The notes beneath the pieces are model-generated. The model saw only the letters and a program-made list of their open reading frames with translations. It was not told the DNA's origin and made no database searches. A program made the position numbers and the translations under genes. A DNA stretch of 64,000 bases from Caldicellulosiruptor danielii (GTDB taxonomy: Bacteria; Bacillota; Thermoanaerobacteria; Caldicellulosiruptorales; Caldicellulosiruptoraceae): assembly GCF_034343125.1 (NCBI RefSeq), contig NZ_CP139957.1, forward strand, positions 767,001 to 831,000, read 5' to 3'. Position 1 is the stretch's first letter. Each line of letters opens with the position of its first letter. Shown piece by piece: positions 21,193 through 30,060 of the stretch.

Positions 21193-22490
21193 ATGGAAAA
21201 TCAATTTAACTTTTTCAGTGTTGGACAAGGTTTATTTGCTACTGCAACGTGGTGTAACTTTAACATTGTTTATGATTGTGATTCAACTAGGATGAGTATT
21301 ATTGAAGATCAGGTTAAAAATTACGTTATGAATGTGTTAACAAATAAAAAAATTGACATTTTATTTATTTCTCATTTTCATGAGGATCATATAAATGGTC
21401 TCTTTTATCTTCTAGAAATGGCGACAGAAGTGGGATGTATATTTATGCCATATATTCCCTTGATAAATAGAATATATATTATACTTCAGTTACTAGCAAG
21501 GAATAGAAAAACAAGCAATAATTTGGGAAGATTAGTAGAGTTTGTTTTTGATCCAGTTAGTTATCTGTCAAATAATTTTAGTGGTAAAATTAAGAAAGAA
21601 ACATATTTTTTGTATTAGGTTCGTCTAAAGAAAAAAATAATGATAACTTTTTTGAGGATGATTTTAATGAAAATAAAAAGATAGACGATATAGAAAATTT
21701 AGATTTGGAACTGCCAGAGGAAGGATATATAAAAGAACCATGGCTGGGAGAAATAGATATTTATGATGCTGAATCAATACAATTTTGGAATGATGCCGTA
21801 CCTTTAAATATCAATGGAAATAAAGGAATAAGAGGCAAAAGTAAATATCCTCTAATAAAAATTAAGTTGTTTAACTATACGGGAGTTGAAGGTTTGGAAA
21901 AGTTTAGAAGCAAATACAAGTATTTTAAAAATCGAATACTTTCTATTTTAGGGTGTACCAATAAACACTTACTTAATAGAATTATAAAGGAAAGAAAGAT
22001 ATTAAGAAAAGAATACTCAAAATGGATTAAAGAAATAGATGGTTCAAGAGATTTGAATAGAACTTCTTTGTGTATTTTTATTAATGATAGAATTGGGATT
22101 ATTAACAGAAGAATAAGAATACACAAGTTAAAAGGAAATAATTATTATTGTAGTAATAATTGTTTCAAACCAGTAGAAATAATTATTCATCAAAAAAGAT
22201 CCTTTAATTCATTATTTACCGGTAATATAGATCTTTCCCGACGAAAAATAAGAGAGCAGTTTATAAAAAATTTAAATTTAGCCACATCAAAAAAAGATAT
22301 TGACTTATATGTTGTACCTCACCATGGTTCCATCCATAACTGGTCAGATAAAATATTGGCATATTGTGATAAATTAGCTTTAATTTTGTTGCCTATAACA
22401 TGCAGTTATTTCTCAAGAAACAAGACTCATCCTTCTAAAGAAGTTGTAAAAAGAATAAAGAAAAGAAATTTTTTTGAGCTGAGAATATAA
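21193..22490 (+). pseudogene. ComEC-like metallo-beta-lactamase-fold hydrolase, single-base frameshift
   Basis: Frames 21193-21618 and about 21609-22490 join into a protein of about 432 aa when one T is added to the T6 run 21606-21611. The first part has the ComEC-type entry FFSVGQGLFATATW and the metal motif HFHEDH (residues 61-66). The last part has VVPHHGSIHNW and a terminal THPSKEVVKRI, matching the HHGS and GHP...EVL motifs of ComEC/Rec2-type MBL domains. There are no membrane segments, so this is a soluble relative. An insert of about 200 residues, rich in Lys/Asn, lies between the halves. Start ATG 21193 follows GGAGGAGG. The next gene starts 20 bases later and is probably its partner. 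Stand-alone MBLs of this sort occur in conflict-type loci, but function is inferred only. Confidence 0.65.
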
Positions 22491-22509
22491 AATGTTTGGA
22501 GGATTTAGA

Positions 22510-23127
22510 ATGTGCGGTTATAAAGAAGAAATAAACTTAAACAGCATATTTGATAAAAATTTTCAAGAAATTCGTTTTTCAGATTGTCGGAGGCTGTTTA
22601 GAGGAATAGTTAGTAAAAAAGATGGTAATGATAGTAAGGAAGATAACTTATATATTCTTTGTGAGATATTAACATGTAAAAATAAAACATGTAATAATAT
22701 GCATGATTGTAGTGATATTTGGGGTATTGATATTATAATAAATGGTGAAAGTTATAAGCTATTACAAGCTAAGATAGTTTTTGTATCTAATAATGGAATT
22801 TGCTTGAATATAGAATTTAATAAACATATGATTGTAAAAATAAATAAAAACGCTGAAAATATATATACATTCAAGTATGAAAAGAATACTATTATGTATT
22901 TACAAAGTGTTCTGTTTGCGATCAAAGAATGTTCATCTGAATCTTTATCTGAATGTTTATCTAAAATATTACAGGAAAATAAAGATAAACATTCCACCAC
23001 AACAAACTCAAATTCAAAAGAAAATTTAGTGGAACAATTTTTTAAAATATGCACACGATGTAAAGTATTAAGAGATCATTTAGAAAACAATAAAAGAAGA
23101 AGCTGCATAAGGAAGCTTTCTTTCTAA
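22510..23127 (+). CDS. Cys-rich protein of unknown function, partner of the MBL gene
   Basis: About 205 aa; not recognised. ATG 22510 follows GGAGGATTTAG with good spacing; the upstream in-frame ATG 22492 has none. Visible features: a Cys cluster CEILTCKNKTCNNMHDC that could bind zinc or a metal, a beta-rich middle, a long Ser/Asn/Lys-rich helix, and CTRCKVLRDHLE near the end. It follows the MBL gene by about 20 bases and is very AT-rich, like it. The C-terminus (NNKRRSCIRKLSF) may be a frameshifted tail. Confidence 0.5.
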   Translation: MCGYKEEINLNSIFDKNFQEIRFSDCRRLFRGIVSKKDGNDSKEDNLYILCEILTCKNKTCNNMHDCSDIWGIDIIINGESYKLLQAKIVFVSNNGICLNIEFNKHMIVKINKNAENIYTFKYEKNTIMYLQSVLFAIKECSSESLSECLSKILQENKDKHSTTTNSNSKENLVEQFFKICTRCKVLRDHLENNKRRSCIRKLSF

Positions 23128-23304
23128 ATAATTGTAATGTGCACGTTTTAAACACTCTTTATTAAAAATTGAAAAAACTTTTAACTTATCTTGCGCACAG
23201 TAAGTTTTACTATAAACTGTTACCCTGCGCTCTGCTAAAATTACATAGATGAAGTAGAGAGTCTTGTCATCTTTTTGAATGCTGTCAAGATAACGATTAG
23301 AAAT

Positions 23305-23514
23305 TTAACTGTCTACTACACCTGCCTTTTTTGCCCAATCAGCACTACTTAAACCGTTATAACTTGTATAGCCACCATTGTAGATTTTGAGATTTGGATC
23401 ATCGTTAGCCTTGATAGTTTGTCAGATTCCTACTGGTGGAACAAGACTTAAAACCAGTGACAGAATACATAAAGAAGAAAGAGCTTTGAACAAGCTCCTG
23501 TGTTTATTTAACAT
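23305..23514 (-). pseudogene. Remnant of secreted protein B (paralogue of the gene at 30283-31609)
   Basis: Reading from ATG 23514 there is a signal peptide (MLNKHRSLFKALSSL...LSLVPPVGI), an in-frame TGA, then 39 further codons (QTIKANDDPNLKIYNGGYTS and on) before TAA at 23305. The intact paralogue has RRHKKSLFRALSF and YEGGSNFSNYKGVSRQDCA at the same places, so this is its truncated and stopped copy. It lies just downstream of the dead copy of gene A, keeping the A-B order. Confidence 0.65.
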
Positions 23515-23530
23515 TTTATCCCTCACCTCA

Positions 23531-25312
23531 TTATTGAGTGTATTTTGGATTTGGTTTAGCAGTCAAAATAGGATAATCTTTTTTGTTAGCAAGTTTGTCT
23601 GGAGGCACCACTGTGTAAATACAGTAGTCTATTGTATTCTTGCTATACGGCTCTAAACTGAAACTTACATAGATATTACCATATTGTTTCAAAATTTCAT
23701 GAGTGTTGCTAACAGTTTTGAGTTTTGAAGCTGTAAAAGTGCTCAGGTCTTTCATAAACTCATCACGATATGCCAGAGGAATAAAGTTTGATAAAACCTT
23801 CCCATTGTCCTGAACTTTAAGTTTTTCAGCGTCAATTTCATCATAAAGCCTAAAGCCCAAACCCAGTTTATCAGATACGCATCCCCAAAAATTTGCTAAA
23901 TCGTATCCACTCGACGAAGACTGCCAAGCTAAACACACAGTATAATACCCAGCAGGATTCATTTTATACACCGCTTTTGCAAAGGACATTGCTTTGGGTT
24001 CTTCAAATCTGAAAGTTGCAACCTGTGTAGCGAGCACTATCGTATCCGTACAATTGTCAAAAATACCATCAGCCCTATCTCGATATCGCTTTAAATCATA
24101 ATCGTATATTTTCCACTTTCCTAAGCCAATTTCATTTTTTACTTCCCAGTAATCAAATTGTTTAACAGTCACCTCATCCAGCACATCTCTTTTGCTCTTA
24201 TCGAACACTCTTGAAATCATCTCAACAGCGTCTGCTCTTGTGAGCATCTTTGCAGGGTTGAAGTAGTAAACACCGATATGCAGTGCTGACTGCTCAGGTG
24301 TGATAATTCCTAAATCTGCAAGTCTCAACATTGGTTCTCTGTAAAGCTGCGGTATATTGGAGTAGTCCTTGCAATAGTAAGCAAACCTTTTATAATCTGT
24401 CGGGTACTTTCGTGGATAGTTCACCAAAAAGTCTTCAAAGTACATGTTGAAGTATGGATGCTCTTTGATGTTATAGTCCACAAAATTGCCACGAAACTTT
24501 TCTAATTTTTATATATGGTAATTCATTGTCACAAAATTTATGTCTGCTCTGCTGAGTGGATATCCGTCCTTCTCCACACTCTTGTCTTTTCTGAATAAAT
24601 CAACTGTATGTTTATGTCCGCCGTCTCGATATGGGTCAATGGTGAACAGCCAGCCTTTCTGCCATGGTCTTGGTGCATAAACTACTTTGTCAGGGTGCTT
24701 CTGCTTGAACTCATTCAGAATCCCCAAAAATATATAGTCAGAGTTGACATAATTTTGAGGTGTTATGTTTATACCCTTGTACCTGTCCCAGACGTACTTT
24801 ATCTCTGTTCTGCCATCAGCATATTTGTACTCCAATATTAACAGCTGGTATCCCTGTATGAACTGAGAAAGGTCGTATCCTCTATAATCTGTTTTATTCA
24901 AAACATCATAGCAGGAAACTGGTCCACCGAAGAAGCAAATACCTCTCATGAACGCTTCGGTTGGTGGCACTCTTCTAACCGACACCGGTATGTTCTTGTT
25001 TTTAAGCTCAGGCACGCTATTTATCAATTTCCACACAATGTAGCTTGCCTGTGCACGTGTTAAGGCTTTGTCTTTTTTCACCTCAGCAGGTATCAAGCCC
25101 ATGGAAACAGCCTTACCCCAGTAGTCAGCAATGCCATTTGGCTTTACCTTTGCGTCCATCAGGAGCGATGTCACAAACTCACCTGCTGTGATGTATTGAA
25201 CAGTATTGACCGCTGTCTGCACTGCTTGGGTGAGTGTGCCTGCATGTGCTACTGGGAAGGCAAAGCTCAAAAGCAGGCTTAAGATAGTTATAAAGCTCAA
25301 AAGTTTTCTCAT
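23531..25312 (-). pseudogene. SLH-like secreted protein A', interrupted by an in-frame TAA
   Basis: From ATG 25312 (behind AAAGGAG) the frame encodes a signal peptide (MRKLLSFITILSLLLSFAFP), an SLH-like domain (YITAGEFVTSLLMDAKVKPN ... TRAQASYIVWKLIN) and a unique middle. It stops at TAA 24509-24511, then reopens in the same frame to 23531 with a second SLH-like domain (LYREPMLRLADLGIITPEQS ... LTRADAVEMISRVFDKSKRD). The intact paralogue at 31628-33274 runs straight through this point. A single substitution (for example TAT to TAA) explains the break. Likely a surface protein, now inactive unless readthrough occurs. Confidence 0.75.
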
Positions 25313-25349
25313 GGCTAAATCAACTCCTTTGCTAAGGTTTTTCAATATA

Positions 25350-25358
25350 GTTATACCA
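25350..25358 (-). promoter_or_regulatory. Extended -10 promoter of A'
   Basis: Minus-strand TGGTATAAC, identical to the element upstream of the intact copy A (33314-33322) and at the same distance from the start codon. Confidence 0.45.
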
Positions 25359-25402
25359 TGATTTTTGAAAAAGCTACACGAATTTTTAGCTGTCTGAAAA
25401 TA

Positions 25403-25464
25403 CAAAAAGCCACGACTGGATAAGCAGCTTCTTTTTGAGCTGCCTGCACTCAAGCCATGGCTTT
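25403..25464 (-). terminator. Long hairpin with T-run, upstream of A'
   Basis: Outer arms AAAGCCATGG / CGTGGCTTTTT enclose a second stem GCAGCTC...GAGCTGC-like (GCAGCTCAAAAAGAAGCTGC), ending in TTTTTG on the minus strand. The same structure precedes copy A (33369-33430). Here it follows the 3' end of the Abi gene and probably terminates it. Confidence 0.55.
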
Positions 25465-25520
25465 GCTCCTCTTCTGAAGACACAGAAAAATTTGCACATA
25501 AATTGCTCTCTATTTGCGAT

Positions 25521-26410
25521 TTATACTGGTGAATGAAAAATTTGTAGCCAGTTGTTCGGAAAGCCAATAACAGAAACATCCACTTTCTTGTCCTCATATT
25601 CTTCAAAAAGTGCCTCCAGATTTGTTATAGAATTGTCCCAACTTGAAGAATCAAGCATATATTTCATAACAAAGCAAATTGCAAACAACGAGTTATTGTT
25701 TGCAACATATATCCTTTGTCTTTTGCTAAGTTTTGGTGGAAAGGCGAAAGTTCTTCTGTATAATCTCCTGTAATGAGCACATAAATTCTCACAAGTACTA
25801 AACTTTTGAGCCAGCTTTTTAAATATTCCGATGGAAAACCAATCCATTCTTTAAATATTTTATCTCTATCGTCTTTTTTAAGATTAGAATAAAATTTAGA
25901 CATATTACCGAATGATAAAATCTCTGCTATTACCCAGATAGGAAACTCCCCATTGTACCTTTTCAGATAATGCTGCACAAACTTTTCTTTATTTTCCTGT
26001 TCTTTGACAGCTTTTTCAATTTCATTTAGAAATTCTGCGTGATACTGTTCATTTTCAAAATATTTTAGTTCTTTATACTTTAATGGACCGTATGTACAAG
26101 CAAAATAATTTACCACTTTTGTTCGAAAAGTTATTTCAATTTCTTCTATTGGTTCAAAAATTATATACCTCAATTTTTGATTGAATTTGTATATGTGATA
26201 GATGTCTTCAAAAGAAATGCCTTCTGAGAATCGTTCAAAAGCGTCGCTTTTTTGTAAGAAAGAATCCCAATACCCGCTCAGTCTGTAATAACTGATTTTT
26301 GATAAAACTTTTTTGGCAAACTCTTCATCTTTAATTACTAAACCTTTTGAATTTAGAAGTTTTATTTGCTCTTCAACAGTAAGAGCTGGTTTTAAATCTT
26401 CGATTGACAT
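25521..26410 (-). pseudogene. abiF: AbiF/Abi_2-family HEPN abortive-infection protein, single-base frameshift
   Basis: From ATG 26410 (behind AGGGTGAAAAT) the protein follows Abi_2 family landmarks: LTVEEQIKLLNSKGLVI, ISYYRLSGYWDSFL, FEDIYHIYKFNQKLRYIIFE, PIWVIAEILSFGNMSKFYSN. The frame is lost at 25786-25787. Adding one A (minus strand AGAATTT to AGAAATTT) gives VRNLCAHYRRLYRR, the family's HEPN ribonuclease-type RN-x-CAH motif, and continues to 25521 (about 296 aa). Abi_2 proteins are phage-defence toxins whose activity needs this motif. Upstream is a probable structured RNA, and the promoter region has been split by an IS, so the system is doubly damaged here. Confidence 0.8.
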
Positions 26411-26424
26411 ATTTTCACCCTAAA

Positions 26425-26491
26425 TAAAAAAGTCCCACCCTGGTCCGCATTGGCTGGTTTTATTCCAGCCAAGAGGCGCGGTGAGCTCTGT
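26425..26491 (-). ncRNA. Probable abiF-associated structured RNA
   Basis: Minus strand, about 67 nt, between a -10 box and the abiF start. Nested pairing is visible: CTCACC with GGTGGG (one G-U), CCGC with GCGG, and a hairpin GGCTGG-AATAAAA-CCAGCC. It ends in ACTTTTTTATTT, like a terminator. A conserved RNA upstream of abiF genes has been described as the abiF motif; the match here is by position and architecture, not by model search. It may act as an RNA antitoxin or cofactor. Confidence 0.6.
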
Positions 26492-26495
26492 TACT

Positions 26496-26507
26496 TTTAT
26501 TATATTT
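26496..26507. repeat. Left copy of 12-bp target-site duplication of the outer IS
   Basis: TTTATTATATTT at 26496-26507 is repeated at 29835-29846, directly abutting both ends of the outer element. The minus strand of this copy carries TATAAT (26499-26504), the -10 of the abiF RNA promoter. AT-richness means part of the match could be chance. Confidence 0.65.
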
Positions 26508-27588
26508 CAAGTTGTTGAATAAATAATTATACCATTAATGTAACTATATAGAACTATAAATTATTCCACGTGTATTTAAAAGAAAATTTACAGTTTTCAA
26601 TTTTTTGAATATAGACCTCTATCAAATAAGTAATCATTATCCAGTCTACATGCTTCTTATATGTTCTAAAACCTCTTAGCCTTACTTGTTCTAAATTGTA
26701 TTCTCCTTTCAGTTTCCCAAATAATCTTTCAATTTTTATCCTTTGCTTATATAACCTTTGCCCTTCTTTACTTCTTAAAAATTCTATGTTTTGTATCCTC
26801 AAAATATTTTTCACATTACTGAAATCCTTACTATTTCTCTTATTTATCGCCGCTACAAACTTTATCCCAAGTCTATCTGCCACCTCAAACCACCTCTTGC
26901 AATCATAACCTGCATCTGCTAATATTACATCAAGCCAAATATCTTAGCTTCATACAAAAGTTCTACCACTTTACTGTCATGGATATTTGCACGTGTCAAC
27001 CACCATACTTAAGAATATAACCTTATCTTCAACTGTTGCTAACACATGTAATTTATACCTATTGTAAAAACCTAAACTAACACATACTCCTACTTCTGCC
27101 TCTTTGTCACCCCTCGAGCTTCTCAAAGGTGTGGAATCTATAGCACAAACTTTTGTCTGCGGATCTATTTCTCTCACTAAAATTCTTGCTATTCCTTCTA
27201 TATATTCTTCTTCAATTACCTTTGCCCATTTCGAAAAATATGAATGATCGGGGCTCTTTTCTATCCCTATAGCCTTTTTAAATTCTTCATCTTCATTTAT
27301 CTTGTATTCTAATTCCCTGAAGTTGTTTATCTTGCTTTTGACTTTGTAAACAAAACAAGCTATTATATGGCTTAGCTTAAATTTCTTTGGTCTTCCTCTC
27401 TTGCTGCTTTTTATCTTTAGTCCCAAGGCTTTTATTACTTTCTCAATTGTCACTTAGTGTAAAATATTTATAGGACTTTGGATGGAAAAAAGCTCCCTCC
27501 TCTTGGTAGAAAAGAAAATATGATGTAGAATATATAGTTGAAAAAAACGAAAAAAGAAAAGGAAAAACAAACCAAAGGAGGGAGCAAA

Positions 27589-27966
27589 ATGACTAAAAAT
27601 ATTGTATCAAAAATAGAAGAACTTTTAAAGACTTTTGAGGAAGGAATAGTGAAGTTAGCGCGAAGGGAGAAGGATATAACAGAATATTCAATTGATCTCA
27701 AGAAGCAATTAGACCAGATAGGTAAGGAGATGATAGAGGAGGCATGTAAATTTATAGAGGAATCAGTAAAGGAAAACAAAGAGAGGAAGAAGAGGTATGA
27801 GGTTGTAAGGAAAGATAAGAGAAGTTTAAAGACAATATTTGGGGATATTGAATATGAGAGGACGTATTACAAGGATAAAGAAGGCAAAGGATATGTTTAT
27901 TTAGTGGATGTAATTTTGGGGATAGAGAAGTATCAAAGGATAGACAATGAGACTTGTCAAGAATTT
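27589..27966 (+). pseudogene. ISLre2/UPF0236 transposase, N-terminal fragment
   Basis: ATG 27589 follows AAAGGAGGGA. The product (MTKNIVSKIEELLKTFEEGI ... RKDKRSLKTIFGDIEYERTY) has the LG/FGDIEYERTYY and YLVDVILGIEKYQRID features of the family. Homology ends at about ETCQEF, where the IS256-type element begins. The missing middle of about 200 codons is absent from the window. Confidence 0.75.
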
Positions 27967-29185
27967 TGTGTATCCAATTCATAGCGTAATTTGAAAAGTT
28001 GTAAGATTTCGTAAGTGTGGTGTTTAATAAGAGGTACCCCATTTTTCCATTTACCACGCTTAAAGTTCTCTCTTTGAAAGCAAATTTCTCAAGAATCTCT
28101 GTTGATTGAAAATATCCGCCCGATTTCATTCTTATCTTTTCAATTATGCTGTTTATGCTTTCTACTGCATTAGTGGTGTAAATATGCTTTCTAATTTCCT
28201 CAGGATATCTTATATGAGCAAAGTAATATTCAGCTTTCTCCAAAATTCCTTTTAAAAAGCGAGGATATTTAGAAAGGTATTCATTGCAAAGTTGATTAAA
28301 AGCGGAAACAGCTTCATCAATATCAGAAGAAGATAATCTTATTCTTTCTAATTCTTTATTGAATTTTGAACTATCTTCTTTTGCCATATGCCGTTTTACG
28401 TTACGTTGTAGGTGGACAAAACATAATTGATGGTCGGCATAAGGATAAGCAATTTTGACAGCATCTATGATACCAGGGAAGTCATCGCTTACAATTATTA
28501 AGACTTTTTTCAGACCCCTTGTGATTAAATCTTCGAAAACTTTCATCCAATCAGCTTTGTTTTCTTTGCCAAAGAAGGTGTAAATGCCAAAGATATCTTT
28601 TTTGCCTTCTAAATCGATGCCCAGAACAACATAGCATGTAGCCTGTTTGACTTTTGAGTTGTCTCTGATTTCACAGTGGTAGCCATCAATTGAAAGTAGC
28701 GAAGGCGTTTTCGGGTAGTTCTCTTTGTTTGAAGAGCTGGAGTTCGTTTTTAAGGTCATTTTTAATTTTAGTTATTTCCTCTTCTGAGTAAGGTAAGTCA
28801 AGGCTTTTAAGGGTTTGGATTAGCAAACTTTCAGAGTAGCCATTAGCAACCAAAGACATAAGTAAATCTGTATAAGATGAATCAACTCTCTTGTATGGCA
28901 GGATAGCAGGACAGATGGGCGAAAATTACTGGTTCTTGTTCGTGGCTTGATGGTTCGAGGTTACCTACTGGAGTGGAAAGCATGCGGTCATAAAAGCCGT
29001 TGCCTTTATCATTCTGGTTTTTTTCAAGGTAGATTTTTCGTTCTGATAACCCAATAGCAGTTTAATAAATGTTCTAATAGTTGTTTGAGAGCAGGGCGAT
29101 TAGGATCATCTGAAGAGCAATACATATTTAATACTTGCTCAATTGCCATGTTTTTAGCTGTTTCAAAAATGATATCTTTTTCCAT
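27967..29185 (-). pseudogene. IS256-family (mutator-type) transposase, multiply frameshifted
   Basis: The start ATG 29185 follows AAGGGGG. The N-terminus MEKDIIFETAKNMAIEQVLN breaks after about 53 codons. Further pieces are recognisable, such as NLEPSSHEQEP and LQLFKQRELPENAFAT in other frames. The largest piece (about 28740 to 28000) has the mutator core: SIDGYHCEI, SDDFPGIIDAVKIAYPYADH, FVHLQRNVKRH and HIYTTNAVESINSIIEKIR. Several single-base shifts mean it is not functional as read. Confidence 0.75.
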
Positions 29186-29231
29186 TGTAATCGACCCCCT
29201 TTTAATTTTCATTATACAGTAGACACAATTT
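27967..29231 (-). mobile_element. IS256-family element nested inside the ISLre2-type element
   Basis: The ends share TTGTGT (left 27967; right complement, near 29231), and the length of about 1.26 kb suits the family. No target duplication is found, and a stretch of the host transposase is missing, so the insertion was accompanied or followed by deletion. Boundaries are approximate. Confidence 0.55.
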
Positions 29232-29248
29232 TATTTTAACTCCCATTA

Positions 29249-29620
29249 GAAGCAGCAAATGTAAAGATAAAGGGCTGCAGTGCGGAAGGGCATGTAAGTC
29301 ATGTATTAGCTGAGAGGATGAGTTCAAGACCAAGAGGGTGGAGCGAAGATGTAGCAGACACGATGGTAAAGCTATTGAGTCTAAAATATAATGGATTTGG
29401 GCTTATGCAGGTATATTTAGAGAGGATAAAAGCGAAAAGGCAGGAAAGGCAAGAAGTGAAGGAGATAGCTGAAGATATTATAAAGAACGGAAAGAAAGTG
29501 AGGCGAGGTGTGGAGAAGTGGAATAATATACCAGTTATAGAAAATGGTAAAGTTAACCAGTTACGAAGAGCATTAAAATCTTTGATTAGTTGTGACTTCT
29601 ACAATGCAGGTGTATTCTAA
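29249..29620 (+). pseudogene. ISLre2/UPF0236 transposase, C-terminal fragment
   Basis: An in-frame segment without its own start encodes EAANVKIKGCSAEGHVSHVL then AERMSSRPRGWSEDVADTMV, the conserved C-terminal block of this transposase family, to TAA at 29618-29620. It is separated from its N-terminal part by the IS256-type element. Confidence 0.7.
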
Positions 29621-29712
29621 TAAAAAATTTTTCCTACAAACTCTTGACACTATCAATTGTCATAAGGATCTTCAAAAATTTTTGTTTTTGTGTTTTAATA
29701 AAATTAGTCATT

Positions 29713-29777
29713 GCCATCCTCCTTGGTTAGGTGTTTTTAGTCTTCTCTTACTATAATTTTACCTCAAGGAGGATGGC
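29713..29777 (-). promoter_or_regulatory. Foldback stem that can mask the transposase ribosome-binding site
   Basis: GCCATCCTCCTTG (29713-29725) and CAAGGAGGATGGC (29765-29777) are perfect 13-bp complements with a 39-base loop. On the minus strand the second arm contains AAGGAGG, two codons before ATG 29711. A TATAGT box (29755-29750) lies inside the loop. A transcript from outside the IS would fold and hide the site, while one starting in the loop would not. This is the known foldback-protection logic of IS10/IS50-type elements. Confidence 0.6.
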
Positions 29778-29834
29778 TTTTTATGTATATCTATTTATTG
29801 TCTTTTTTGTTAATTCGTTTTATTCAACAAGCTA

Positions 29835-29846
29835 TTTATTATATTT
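29835..29846. repeat. Right copy of the 12-bp target-site duplication
   Basis: TTTATTATATTT, identical to 26496-26507. Its minus strand contains the TATAAT of the split promoter. Confidence 0.65.
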
Positions 29847-29866
29847 GTTTTTCTTTATTCTGTCAA
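29838..29866 (-). promoter_or_regulatory. Consensus sigma-A promoter split from the abiF RNA by an IS
   Basis: Minus-strand TTGACA (29866-29861), 17-base spacer, TATAAT (29843-29838), a perfect match to consensus. Without the IS the same -35 would stand 17 bases from the TATAAT at 26504-26499 and start transcription at the abiF-associated RNA. It now reads into the outer IS. Confidence 0.8.
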
Positions 29867-29879
29867 TATGCACTGAACT

Positions 29880-30059
29880 TTATTGCACGGCAAGTTTAAA
29901 AAATTTGACACTTTTATGCATTAGAATAATTACAATCCTTGTTGGATTCTCTCTCTTGAGCTTGAGATGACTGCATTTTTGTGTCACTTCCCTGAATCCA
30001 ACTTTCTTGAGCGCTTTTATTATTTCCTGTGGCTTTAATAATGGATATTTTGAAGACAT
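29880..30059 (-). pseudogene. hicA: HicA-type mRNA interferase, C-terminally truncated
   Basis: About 59 aa from ATG 30059, one base after the hicB stop. The N-terminal part is typical of HicA (YPLLKPQEIIKALKKVGFRE then SHLKLKRENPTRIVII). The usual GSHLKL is CSHLKL here, with Gly replaced by Cys beside the catalytic His. The normal end (P-hydrophobic-H-x-x-x-E-L-x-x-G-T-L-R-x-I-L) is replaced by LMHKSVKFFKLAVQ. HicA cleaves mRNA; this copy probably cannot. Too short for the usual 75-80 residues. Confidence 0.65.
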
Positions 30060-30060
30060 T

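Larger units (their letters stand above)
27453..29652 (+). mobile_element. ISLre2-type element inserted in the outer transposase gene, itself interrupted
   Basis: The ends are imperfect inverted repeats (left CTTAGTGTAAAATATTTATA; right complement TAGTGTCAAGAGTTTGTAGG). They are flanked by a 10-bp direct repeat TCAATTGTCA (27443-27452 and 29653-29662) that duplicates codons of the outer transposase. It contains N- and C-terminal parts of a UPF0236-type transposase around an IS256-type element. Confidence 0.75.
26554..29711 (-). pseudogene. DDE transposase of the outer IS, split by an insertion and frameshifted
   Basis: The original gene starts at ATG 29711 (behind AAGGAGGATGGCA) with MTNFIKTQKQKFLKIL. 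It is interrupted at 29652/27453 and resumes as TIEKVIKALGLKIKSSKRGR and on, with a DDE-type core (KVCAIDSTPLRSS, then ILADAGYDCKRWFEVADRLG) and the end RIKIERLFGKLKGEYNLEQV...RGF. Joining across the internal IS and one copy of its target repeat keeps the reading frame exactly. Two further single-base shifts lie near 26990 and 26940. Inactive in cis. Confidence 0.75.
26508..29834 (-). mobile_element. Outer insertion sequence with DDE transposase (IS5/IS1182-like), interrupted by a second IS
   Basis: Terminal inverted repeats share TTGTTGAATAAA (left 26512-26523; right, complement of about 29819-29830) and are flanked by the 12-bp repeat. The element holds a single minus-strand transposase gene starting at 29711. 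Without the internal ISLre2-type insertion it would be about 1.1 kb. The IS landed inside the -10 region of a promoter. Confidence 0.7.

Noticed and set aside
29240..29260. Target-site duplication for the IS256-type element
   Set aside because: Sequences flanking its two ends do not match, and part of the host transposase is missing, so no duplication can be claimed.
29731..29970. 79-codon plus-strand frame with hydrophobic residues
   Set aside because: It lies across the IS end, its target repeat and the promoter and antisense of hicA; it has no family features and is an AT-rich shadow.
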